DNA of 64,000 nucleotides from Pseudomonas baltica (GTDB taxonomy: Bacteria; Pseudomonadota; Gammaproteobacteria; Pseudomonadales; Pseudomonadaceae): contig NZ_CP134771.1 in NCBI RefSeq assembly GCF_031880315.1, positions 3,932,501 to 3,996,500 on the forward strand, in the 5' to 3' direction. This document shows, in pieces, positions 39,805 to 47,495 of the stretch (positions within the stretch are counted from its first letter, which is position 1; the number at the start of each line of letters is the position of its first letter). The translations under genes were made by a program, and so were the position numbers. Under the pieces are notes generated by a model that saw nothing but the letters and a program-made list of their open reading frames with translations, was not told the origin of the DNA and ran no database searches.

Positions 39805-39921
39805 GGGAGAGTCTCCACGCAGCGGGGCGAAAATGCCCTGATGGAAACTCATATGGGGGTGTGAGGGGGGATTTCAAGCTTTGGCGGTGACGGGTTTCAT
39901 CCGGGATGTGTGGCGTTCTCA

Positions 39922-40002
39922 CAGGCCTCTTCGCGGGCAAGCCTTGCTCCCACAGGTGTACCACTCGATTCTGTGGGAGCGAGGCTTGCCCGCGAAGGGG
40001 CC
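39922..40002. repeat. REP pair (inverted) between hslV and the SPOR gene
   Basis: CAGGCCTCTTCGCGGGCAAG and the opposed GAGGCTTGCCCGCGAAGGGG are separated by GTGTACCACTCGATT. The pair lies between two minus-strand genes, where the SPOR gene transcript ends. Confidence 0.85.
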
Positions 40003-40016
40003 GTTCGAAGCGCTGA

Positions 40017-40703
40017 CTACTGCCGCGTCTGACGCTGTTGCAGCAGCAGATTGTTGAAGCCGCTGCCCGCCAGTTGCTTCTGCGCGGTGGTGAGCTGCTC
40101 GCGGTTGCTGAACGGCCCGACCAGCACGCGGTACCAGGTATCGTCCTTGACGGTGCCGGACTCGACGTTCACGCCCTGACCCAGCAACAGAATCTGCGCC
40201 CGCACTTTGTCGGCGTCGGTCTTGTTGCGGAACGAGCCAGCCTGCAGGAAGAACTGCGTGGTCGCAGCCGGCTTGACGATCGCAGGTGCTGGCGGCGGCG
40301 TTTGCCCACTCAGCGCCGCCTGGGCGCGGGCGGTGTCGATCTTCGCCGCTTCAGCCGGAGTGACCGGCGGTTGTGCTGGCACCGGCGGAGTTTTCTCCGG
40401 CACGGCATCAGGCGGCACGATGACCTCCGATTCAGGCAGCAGCGTGTAGAAGTCGTACTTGGGCTTGACCGGCACCTGCGGGCTGGGAGGCGTCTTGTTG
40501 GCTTCGAGGATTTTCGCCGCCTTGGCTTCTTCGCGGCTGCGCTTGACGTCTTCCTTGCCTGGTTCGAGCTTCATCAGGAAGACGACGAACGCACCCACCG
40601 TGAGGCCGATGGCCATCCACAGCCATCCGGGGATGGGCTTCTTCGCTGGAGCGGAATTGCGGCTGGCGCCACGCTTGGGAGCAGGTTTTTTCTTGGCGGC
40701 CAA
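40017..40703 (-). CDS. SPOR-domain (FtsN-like) membrane protein
   Basis: The 228-residue product has a basic cytoplasmic N-terminus (KKKPAPKRGASRNSAPAKK), one membrane helix (about residues 26-44), a Pro-rich periplasmic linker and a C-terminal SPOR domain (about 150-225, FFLQAGSFRNKTDADKVRAQ), which binds denuded septal glycan. This layout matches FtsN, but the essential FtsN core was not verified. The start is a TTG one base after the argS stop, so expression is probably coupled to argS. Confidence 0.85.
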   Translation of the reverse strand: MAAKKKPAPKRGASRNSAPAKKPIPGWLWMAIGLTVGAFVVFLMKLEPGKEDVKRSREEAKAAKILEANKTPPSPQVPVKPKYDFYTLLPESEVIVPPDAVPEKTPPVPAQPPVTPAEAAKIDTARAQAALSGQTPPPAPAIVKPAATTQFFLQAGSFRNKTDADKVRAQILLLGQGVNVESGTVKDDTWYRVLVGPFSNREQLTTAQKQLAGSGFNNLLLQQRQTRQ

Positions 40704-40704
40704 C

Positions 40705-42441
40705 TTACATTCGCTCCAGTGTATCCAGGCCCAGCAGTTGCAGGCCTTGTTTCAGGGTACGACCGGCCAGAGCGGCCAGCAGCAGACGGCTGTTTTGTTG
40801 TTCCGGGCTGTCGGCGGTCAGGATCGGGCAGTTTTCGTAGAAGCTCGAGAACAGCTGGGCAATGTCATACAGGTAGGCGCACAGCACGTGTGGCGTGCCT
40901 TTTTCGCCGACGTTGTTCAGCACCTCGCCGAACTGTGCCAGCCGCGCGGCCAGTTCCTGCTCGTGCGGGGCATCGAGGTTGATCTGCCCGCCGACTTCGT
41001 CGAAATCCTTGCCCAGCTTGCGGAACACCCCGGCCACGCGCGTATAGGCATACAGCAGGTAGGGCGCGGTGTTGCCTTCGAAGTTGAGCATCTGGTCGAA
41101 GTTGAAGCTGTAGTCGCTGGTGCGGTGCTTGGACAGGTCGGCGTATTTGACGGCGCCGATGCCCACCACCTTGGCGATGGCGCGCAGGTCGGCTTCGGCG
41201 GCCTCGGGGTTCTTTTCCTTGACTAGGCTGTAGGCACGCTCCTGGGCTTCGGTCAGCAGGTCGACCAGCTTCACGGTGCCGCCGTCACGGGTCTTGAACG
41301 GGCGGCCGTCGGCGCCGTTCATGGTGCCGAAGCCCATGTGTTCGGTCTGCATGCCGTTGCTGATGAAGTCAGCGCGGCGGGCGACCTCGAACACTTGCTG
41401 GAAGTGCAGGGCCTGGCGCTGGTCGACGAAATACAGAGCGCGATCGGCCTTGAGGACGTTGCTGCGATAGCGCACGGCTGCCAGGTCCGTGGTGGCGTAG
41501 AGATAGCCACCGTCGGCCTTGACAATGATCACCGGCAGCGGCTCGTCGTCGGCGGTCTTGAATTCTTCGAGGAACACGCACTGGGCACCATTGCTCTCGA
41601 CCAGCAGGCCCTTGGCCTTGAGGTCGTTGACCACGTTGATCAGGTCGTCGTTGTAGGCGCTTTCGCCCATTACGTCCGCCATGGTCAATTTGACATTGAG
41701 CAGTTCGTAGATCTCCTGACAGTGAGACAGGGATATCTGGCGAAAGCGCCCCCACAGTTCCAGGCATTCGGCATCGCCAGCCTGCAGCTTGACCACCAGG
41801 CTGCGGGCGCGATCGGCGAACTCTGGGGATTCGTCGAAGCGCTTCTTGGCGGCGCGGTAGAAGTTTTCAAGGTCCGACAGCTCATTGCTGGTGATCGGAT
41901 TTTCCTGCAGGTACGCCATCAACATGCCGAACTGAGTGCCCCAGTCGCCCACGTGGTTCTGGCGAATCACCGTGTCGCCGAGGAACTCCAGGACCCGTGC
42001 CACGCCGTCACCGATGATGGTGGAGCGCAGGTGGCCGACGTGCATCTCTTTGGCCAGGTTGGGGGCGGAGAGGTCGACCACTACACGTTGCGCGGCACCT
42101 GGCTTGCTGACGCCCAGCTTGGGGTCGGCCAGCGCGGCGTCAAGGCGGCCAGCCAGCGCCTGGGTGTTCTGAAAGAAGTTGAGAAAGCCCGGGCCAGCGA
42201 TTTCAGCCTTGCTGATCTGCGGATCGGCGGGCAACGCCTGGATGATCTTTTCTGCCAGGTCGCGGGGCTTCATGCCGGCGGGTTTGGCCAGCATCATGGC
42301 GATGTTGCTGGCGAAGTCGCCGTGGGTCTTGTCGCGCGCGTTCTCCACCTGGATCGCCGGCGTCAGCCCTTCAGGCAAGACACCTTCTTTGACGAGATGG
42401 GTCAGGGCTTGTTGGATCAGCTGGCGGATGGTGTCTTTCAT
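40705..42441 (-). CDS. argS: Arginyl-tRNA synthetase
   Basis: ArgS charges tRNA(Arg). The 578-residue class I synthetase has the N-terminal tRNA-binding domain, the HIGH-type motif [18 protein letters not shown] and, as in most ArgS, a degenerate KMSKS. The C-terminal helical anticodon-binding domain is also recognisable ([20 protein letters not shown]). The ATG at 42441 gives the family start [13 protein letters not shown]. It follows priA after a REP pair and precedes the SPOR gene by one base. Confidence 0.97.
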   Translation of the reverse strand: MKDTIRQLIQQALTHLVKEGVLPEGLTPAIQVENARDKTHGDFASNIAMMLAKPAGMKPRDLAEKIIQALPADPQISKAEIAGPGFLNFFQNTQALAGRLDAALADPKLGVSKPGAAQRVVVDLSAPNLAKEMHVGHLRSTIIGDGVARVLEFLGDTVIRQNHVGDWGTQFGMLMAYLQENPITSNELSDLENFYRAAKKRFDESPEFADRARSLVVKLQAGDAECLELWGRFRQISLSHCQEIYELLNVKLTMADVMGESAYNDDLINVVNDLKAKGLLVESNGAQCVFLEEFKTADDEPLPVIIVKADGGYLYATTDLAAVRYRSNVLKADRALYFVDQRQALHFQQVFEVARRADFISNGMQTEHMGFGTMNGADGRPFKTRDGGTVKLVDLLTEAQERAYSLVKEKNPEAAEADLRAIAKVVGIGAVKYADLSKHRTSDYSFNFDQMLNFEGNTAPYLLYAYTRVAGVFRKLGKDFDEVGGQINLDAPHEQELAARLAQFGEVLNNVGEKGTPHVLCAYLYDIAQLFSSFYENCPILTADSPEQQNSRLLLAALAGRTLKQGLQLLGLDTLERM

Positions 42442-42622
42442 GGTTCTCTCAATCGACCGCGGCACGGTCGCGCCCAAAGAGCGCAGGTGGAAAAATCGGC
42501 CATTATCCGTTGCCGGGGCGAGCTTGCCAACCTTGGGTTTTAGCGAGAGGTTAATCCCTGTGAGAGCTTGGGTGTTGGGCGGCGAGATTTATGGCAGGGC
42601 TTTATACGGGCGGTGGCGCTGA

Positions 42623-42710
42623 TGGCCCCTCGCGGGCAAGCCTTGCTCCTACAGGACGACTGAGATCTGCCGACTCTGTGGGAGCAAAGCTTGCTCGTGT
42701 AGAGGCCGGC
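42623..42710. repeat. Degenerate REP pair between priA and argS
   Basis: CCCTCGCGGGCAAGCCTTGC and the opposed GGAGCAAAGCTTGCTCGTGT are an inverted pair with several mismatches, starting near the priA stop codon and ending ~180 bp upstream of argS. Confidence 0.75.
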
Positions 42711-42714
42711 CGGA

Positions 42715-44934
42715 TCAATAGAGATCGACAGGGTCCACATCCAGCGACCAGCGCACCTGACGGCCGCTGGGCATCTGCTCCAGTTGCAGCATCCAGGCGT
42801 TGAGCAGGCGGTGCAGTTGCGCGCGGGCGCTGGCCTGAACCAGCAATTGCGCGCGATAGCGCCCGGCGCGGCGTTCCATGGGTGCCGGCACCGGGCCCAG
42901 CAGCTCGATGCTGTTCGGGCCCATCTGCGCCAGCAGTTGTTCGGCGGCGCTGCAAGCTTCATCGAGGAAGCCTTCGGCTTGGCCCGGCTTGTGTGCCTCG
43001 GCCCGCAACAGCGCCAGGTGCGAGAAGGGTGGCAGGCCGGCAGCGCGCCGCTCGCTGATGGCCTGTTCGGCAAAAGCGAAATAGCCCTGCTCGGTCAATT
43101 GCACCAATAACGGATGCTCCGCCAGGTGGGTCTGAATGATCACCTTGCCCGGCTCTTCGGCGCGCCCGGCACGCCCGGCGACCTGCACGATCAACTGGGC
43201 CATGCGCTCGCTGGCGCGAAAATCCCCGGAAAACAGGCCGCCATCGGCATCCAGGATCGACACCAGCGTTACCCGCGGAAAGTGATGGCCCTTGGCAAGC
43301 ATCTGCGTGCCGACGAGGATGCACGGCTGGCCGCGCTGGATGGTGGCGAACAGCTGGTTCATCGCGTCCTTGCGCGAGGTGCTGTCACGGTCGACACGCA
43401 ACACCGGGTAGTCGGGAAACAGCGTGGTCAGGCGCTCTTCGGCCCGCTCGGTACCGGCACCGACCGGGCGCAGGTCCTTGGTGCCGCATTTCGGACACTG
43501 GCGCGGCACGCGCTCGACATGGCCGCAGTGGTGGCAGCGCAGCTCGCCGGAGCGCTGGTGCACCGTGGTGCGGGCGTCGCAGCGCGGGCATTCGGACAGC
43601 CAGCCGCAATCGTGGCACAGCAGGGTCGGTGCGAAGCCGCGGCGGTTGAGGAACACCAGCACCTGCTGGCCGCGCTCCAGTGTCTGGCCAATGGCCTGCT
43701 GCATGGGGCCGCTGATGCCGCTGTCCAGCGGGCGGCTCTTGACGTCCAGGCGCATGAATTTCGGTTGCTGGGCGCCGCCGGCGCGGTGTTCCAGGCGCAG
43801 CAGGCCATAGCGGCCGGTGTAGGCGTTGTGCAGGCTTTCGAGCGACGGCGTGGCCGATCCCAGGAGGATCGGGATGTTTTCCTGGCGGGCGCGCACCAGG
43901 GCCAGGTCGCGGGCGTGGTAGCGCAGGCCTTCCTGCTGTTTATAGGAGCCGTCGTGTTCTTCATCGATGATGATCAGGCCCGGATTCTTCATCGGCGTGA
44001 ACAGCGCCGAGCGGGTACCGATGATGATATCGGCCTCGCCATCGCGGGCGGCCAGCCATGCGTCCAGACGCTCGCGATCGTTGACGGCCGAGTGCAGCAA
44101 GGCGATGCGGGCATTGAAGCGTTGTTCGAAACGCGCGAGGGTCTGTGGCCCGAGGTTGATTTCCGGGATCAGCACCAGCGCTTGCTTGCCGGCCTCCAGG
44201 GTCTCGCGGATCAGTTGCAGGTAGACCTCGGTCTTGCCGCTGCCGGTGACCCCGGCCAGGAGGAAGGCGTGGAAACTGTCGAAGCCGGCGCGCACCGCTT
44301 CGAAGGCGGCGCGTTGTTCGCTGTTGAGGGGCAGCTCCGGCTGCGCCAGCCAGCGGTCATGGCGCTCGCCCGGCGCGTGGCGGCGCACTTCGACGGTAAC
44401 CAGCGCCTTGGCCAGCAGCAGGTCAAGGCTGTCCTTGCTCAGTTGCAGCTTGCTCAATAGTTGATGGGCGACGCCGTGGGGATGCTGGGCCAGGGTGGTC
44501 AGGGCTTCACGCTGCCGGGGCGCACGGGCGATGCGCGGGTCATCGAGGCTCGCGCCGGGGGCGATCTGCCAGAAGCGCTCCTGGCGGGTTTCGGCGGGCT
44601 CGCCCTGGCGCAGCAGCACGGGCAGCGCCCAACTGAGGGTGTCGCCCAGGCCGTGCTGATAGTACTGCGCGGTCCATAAGCACAGTTTGAACATGGACTC
44701 GGGGATAGGGCTGACCGGGTCGAGCAGGGCGCTGGCGGGGCGCAATTTGTCCAGCGGCACGTCGGTGTGGTCGGTGACCTCGATCAGCACGCCGATCATC
44801 TCCCTGCGCCCGAACGGCACCCGCAGGCGCATGCCGGCTTGCAGCTGGGTCGCATCGACCCCGGCCGGCGCGCGATAGTCGAAAAGGCGTCGCAGCGGCG
44901 AGGGCAGGGCGAGGCGCAGGATGACGTCGGGCAC
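42715..44934 (-). CDS. priA: Primosomal replication protein N' (helicase)
   Basis: PriA restarts stalled replication forks. The 739-residue product has an N-terminal DNA-binding domain, Walker A GVTGSGKTEVY, DEEH box (IIIDEEHDGSYKQ) and a zinc module with paired cysteines (CHDCGWLSECPRC, CHHCGHVERVPRQCPKCG) inside the helicase core, the hallmark of PriA. It is transcribed away from rpmE with a ~285-bp divergent gap between them. Confidence 0.97.
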   Translation of the reverse strand: MPDVILRLALPSPLRRLFDYRAPAGVDATQLQAGMRLRVPFGRREMIGVLIEVTDHTDVPLDKLRPASALLDPVSPIPESMFKLCLWTAQYYQHGLGDTLSWALPVLLRQGEPAETRQERFWQIAPGASLDDPRIARAPRQREALTTLAQHPHGVAHQLLSKLQLSKDSLDLLLAKALVTVEVRRHAPGERHDRWLAQPELPLNSEQRAAFEAVRAGFDSFHAFLLAGVTGSGKTEVYLQLIRETLEAGKQALVLIPEINLGPQTLARFEQRFNARIALLHSAVNDRERLDAWLAARDGEADIIIGTRSALFTPMKNPGLIIIDEEHDGSYKQQEGLRYHARDLALVRARQENIPILLGSATPSLESLHNAYTGRYGLLRLEHRAGGAQQPKFMRLDVKSRPLDSGISGPMQQAIGQTLERGQQVLVFLNRRGFAPTLLCHDCGWLSECPRCDARTTVHQRSGELRCHHCGHVERVPRQCPKCGTKDLRPVGAGTERAEERLTTLFPDYPVLRVDRDSTSRKDAMNQLFATIQRGQPCILVGTQMLAKGHHFPRVTLVSILDADGGLFSGDFRASERMAQLIVQVAGRAGRAEEPGKVIIQTHLAEHPLLVQLTEQGYFAFAEQAISERRAAGLPPFSHLALLRAEAHKPGQAEGFLDEACSAAEQLLAQMGPNSIELLGPVPAPMERRAGRYRAQLLVQASARAQLHRLLNAWMLQLEQMPSGRQVRWSLDVDPVDLY

Positions 44935-44969
44935 GCGGTAGGTTCTCGGTAAGCGATGCTGCAGGGCTT

Positions 44970-45066
44970 TTGTGGGAGCGGGCTTTGCCTGCGAAGCTGT
45001 GTACCCGGTGTTTGGCCGAATGCACAGTGGCTGTCAGGCCTCTTCGCGGGCAGCGCCCGCTCCCCC
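44970..45066. repeat. Degenerate REP-like pair between priA and rpmE
   Basis: TGTGGGAGCGGGCTTTGCCTGCGAAG is followed ~60 bp on by CAGGCCTCTTCGCGGGCAGCGCCCGCTCCC in the opposite sense. They lie in the 285-bp divergent gap, upstream of both genes rather than after a stop, an unusual place for a REP. Confidence 0.65.
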
Positions 45067-45120
45067 ATTGAATGCGGTGGAGGCAGATGCTAGCAGACGA
45101 CCATCGGTAAGCGCGATAAC

Positions 45121-45148
45121 TTGCGTCCATCGCAATGTCTGGTAATAT
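45121..45148 (+). promoter_or_regulatory. Sigma-70 promoter of rpmE
   Basis: TTGCGT and TAATAT are separated by 16 bp, ending 71 bp before the rpmE ATG. This is the only well-formed -35/-10 pair I see in the gap. Confidence 0.6.
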
Positions 45149-45219
45149 GCGCGGCCTAATTGCGTGCGGTATTCAACAATAGTGTTGAGTGGCGGCATGC
45201 CTAGCCCGAGGAAGTAGCC

Positions 45220-45441
45220 ATGAAAGCTGATATTCATCCAGCGTACGAAGCCATTGACGCCACCTGCTCCTGCGGTAACGTCATCAAGACCCGCTCCACT
45301 CTGTGCAAGCCACTGAGCCTGGACGTCTGCTCCGAATGCCACCCGTTCTACACCGGTAAGCAGAAGACTCTGGACATCGGCGGCCGCGTCGATCGCTTCA
45401 AGCAGCGTTTTGCTGGTTTCGGCGCTCCAAAAGCCAAATAA
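45220..45441 (+). CDS. rpmE: 50S ribosomal protein L31 (zinc-binding form)
   Basis: L31 is a small 50S subunit protein bridging to the 30S head. This 73-residue form keeps the four zinc-binding cysteines, C16, C18, C37 and C40 (TCSCGN and VCSECH), so it is the C+ type expressed when zinc is sufficient. The start follows GAGGAAG. It stands alone between promoter and terminator. Confidence 0.97.
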   Translation: MKADIHPAYEAIDATCSCGNVIKTRSTLCKPLSLDVCSECHPFYTGKQKTLDIGGRVDRFKQRFAGFGAPKAK

Positions 45442-45481
45442 GGCTTTTGGCACTGGCAAGCCCTCGAGGTGTGCCAGGCTG

Positions 45482-45513
45482 AAAAAAAGGCGTCCTTCGG
45501 GGCGCCTTTTTTA
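45482..45513 (+). terminator. Rho-independent terminator of rpmE
   Basis: AAAAAAGGCG-TCCTTCGGGG-CGCCTTTTTT is a stem-loop with a U-rich tail, 40 bp after the rpmE stop. It lies in the 314-bp gene-free gap 45442-45755, which also holds a REP-like pair and a TTGACA box at 45662-45667 without a good -10. Confidence 0.9.
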
Positions 45514-45540
45514 TGCCTGGGATTCAGGTGTTGGCAGGGT

Positions 45541-45612
45541 CGACGCCTTCGCCGGCAAGCCTTGCGCCCACAGCCCATTGGGGGCAAAGCTTGCCCGCAA
45601 TGGGGCCAGTGG
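45541..45612. repeat. Degenerate REP pair upstream of the malic enzyme gene
   Basis: GACGCCTTCGCCGGCAAGCC faces AAAGCTTGCCCGCAATGGGG across a short loop with CCCACAGCCCATTGGGGG. It sits just after the rpmE terminator. Confidence 0.65.
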
Positions 45613-45755
45613 CCGCACCACAAGCCTGGCCAATTAAGCCTAAGGTCTTAGCTCGCAGTCCTTGACACTAAGTGACCGGCCAGTCTTGTCGGGCCTTTCC
45701 TTCGCGCGTATCCTCGGCGGTCCGTCAAGATCAACAGCAAAAGCGGAACGCCACC

Positions 45756-47024
45756 ATGTCAGATTTGAAAACTGCCGCTCTCGAATACCACGCCACTCCA
45801 CGTCCAGGTAAGCTGAGCGTCGAAATCACCAAAGCCACTGCCACCGCTCGCGACCTGTCGCTGGCGTACAGCCCTGGTGTAGCTGAGCCTGTCCGTGAAA
45901 TCGCGCGTGACCCAGAGCTGGCCTACAAATACACCGGCAAGGGCAACCTGGTCGCGGTGATTTCCGATGGCACCGCTATCCTCGGCCTGGGCAACCTCGG
46001 CCCCCTGGCGTCCAAGCCGGTCATGGAAGGCAAGGGTGTGCTGTTCAAGCGTTTCGCTGGCATCGACGTTTTCGACATTGAAGTGGATTCCGAAAGCCCG
46101 CAAGCCTTCATCGACACCGTCAAGCGTATCTCCATCACCTTCGGTGGCATCAACCTCGAAGACATCAAGGCACCAGAGTGCTTCGAGATCGAGCGCGCCC
46201 TGATCGAACAGTGCGACATCCCGGTTTTCCACGATGACCAGCACGGCACCGCGATCGTTACCGCGGCCGGCATGATCAATGCCCTGGAAATCGCCGGCAA
46301 GACCCTCGAAGACGCGAAAATCGTCTGCCTGGGTGCTGGTGCAGCTGCCATCTCCTGCATGAAGCTGCTGGTGAGCATGGGCGCGCGCATCGAAAACATC
46401 TTCATGATCGATCGCAGCGGCGTGATCCACTCCGGCCGTGACGACCTGAACCAGTACAAGGCTGTGTTCGCTCACGCCACCGACAAGCGCACCCTGGCTG
46501 ATGCTCTGCAAGGTGCTGACGTGTTCGTCGGCCTGTCCGGTCCGAACCTGTTGAGCGCTGAAGGCCTGAAGACCATGGCTGCCAACCCGATCGTGTTCGC
46601 CTGCTCGAACCCCGATCCGGAAATCTCGCCAGAGCTGGCGCATGCCACCCGTGATGACGTGATCATGGCCACTGGTCGTTCGGACTACCCGAACCAGGTC
46701 AACAACGTGCTGGGCTTCCCGTTCATCTTCCGTGGTGCGCTGGACGTGCGCGCCAAGCGCATCAACGAGGAAATGAAAGTCGCCGCCGCCAACGCCCTGC
46801 GCGAACTGGCCAAGCTGCCGGTGCCTCAGGAAGTGTGCGACGCCTACGGCGGCATCAAGCTGGAATTCGGTCGTGACTACATCATTCCGAAGCCAATGGA
46901 TGCGCGCCTGATCACCCTGATCTCCGACGCTGTGGCCAAAGCCGCGATCGAGACCGGTGTGGCCACCCTGCCGTACCCGAAAAACTACCCGCTCAAAAGC
47001 GTGGATGACGTGTTCAACGGCTAA
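45756..47024 (+). CDS. maeB: Malic enzyme, short form (oxaloacetate-decarboxylating malate dehydrogenase)
   Basis: This enzyme decarboxylates malate to pyruvate with NAD(P)+, linking the TCA cycle to gluconeogenic and lipid precursors. The 422-residue product has the catalytic malic domain (about residues 15-160, YSPGVAEPVREIA) and the NAD-binding domain (about 165-400, CLGAGAAAISCM, FACSNPDPEISPE). It lacks the C-terminal phosphotransacetylase domain of long MaeB proteins, so the symbol follows Pseudomonas usage; NAD or NADP preference cannot be read from the sequence. The ATG at 45756 was chosen by family start and GCGGAACGCCACC context. Confidence 0.93.
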   Translation: MSDLKTAALEYHATPRPGKLSVEITKATATARDLSLAYSPGVAEPVREIARDPELAYKYTGKGNLVAVISDGTAILGLGNLGPLASKPVMEGKGVLFKRFAGIDVFDIEVDSESPQAFIDTVKRISITFGGINLEDIKAPECFEIERALIEQCDIPVFHDDQHGTAIVTAAGMINALEIAGKTLEDAKIVCLGAGAAAISCMKLLVSMGARIENIFMIDRSGVIHSGRDDLNQYKAVFAHATDKRTLADALQGADVFVGLSGPNLLSAEGLKTMAANPIVFACSNPDPEISPELAHATRDDVIMATGRSDYPNQVNNVLGFPFIFRGALDVRAKRINEEMKVAAANALRELAKLPVPQEVCDAYGGIKLEFGRDYIIPKPMDARLITLISDAVAKAAIETGVATLPYPKNYPLKSVDDVFNG

Positions 47025-47041
47025 GCCGTTGTAGCGCTACA

Positions 47042-47079
47042 ACAAAAAGCCCCGGCTCGTGAGAGTCGGGGCTTTTTGT
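47042..47079 (+). terminator. Rho-independent terminator of the malic enzyme gene
   Basis: ACAAAAAGCCCCG...CGGGGCTTTTTGT is a strong stem with T-rich flanks on both sides, 17 bp after the stop. Its symmetry allows bidirectional use for the converging ponA transcript. Confidence 0.92.
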
Positions 47080-47100
47080 TGTCTGGCGGTGTGCTTTCGG

Positions 47101-47495
47101 GTCTCTTCGCGAGCAAGCTCTGCTCCCGCAGGTAGGAGCAAGGCTTGCCCGCGAAGAAGCCGGCATGCCTTGCACGGATCTTGAAACAGATCGGCCGGCA
47201 GCGGGCTGTCTCCCACAGGTCTAGAGTCGTGCAGCTGTGGGAGCAAGGCTTGCCCGCGAAGAGGCCGGCATGCCTTGCACGGATCTTGAAACAGATTGGC
47301 CGGCAGCGGGCTGTCTTCCACAGGTCCAGAGTCGTACAGCTGTGGGAGCAAGGCTTGCCCGCGAAGAGCCCGGCATGCCTTGCTCGGATCTTGAAACAGA
47401 TCGGCCGGCAGCGGGCTGTCTGCCACAGGTCCAGAGTCGTACAGCTGTGGGAGCAAGGCTTGCCCGCGAAGAGGCCGGCATGCCTTGCACGGATC
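47101..47495. repeat. 105-bp tandem array with REP cores and ponA-tail copies
   Basis: The REP core GAGCAAGGCTTGCCCGCGAAG begins at 47136, 47241, 47346 and 47451, exactly 105 bp apart, preceded by one inverted REP half (47101-47132). Each unit also carries GGATCTTGAAACAGATCG-type sequence starting at 47176, 47281 and 47386. The fourth copy, at 47491, is the true 3' end of ponA including its stop. The array fills most of the 471-bp gene-free gap 47025-47495. Confidence 0.93.
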
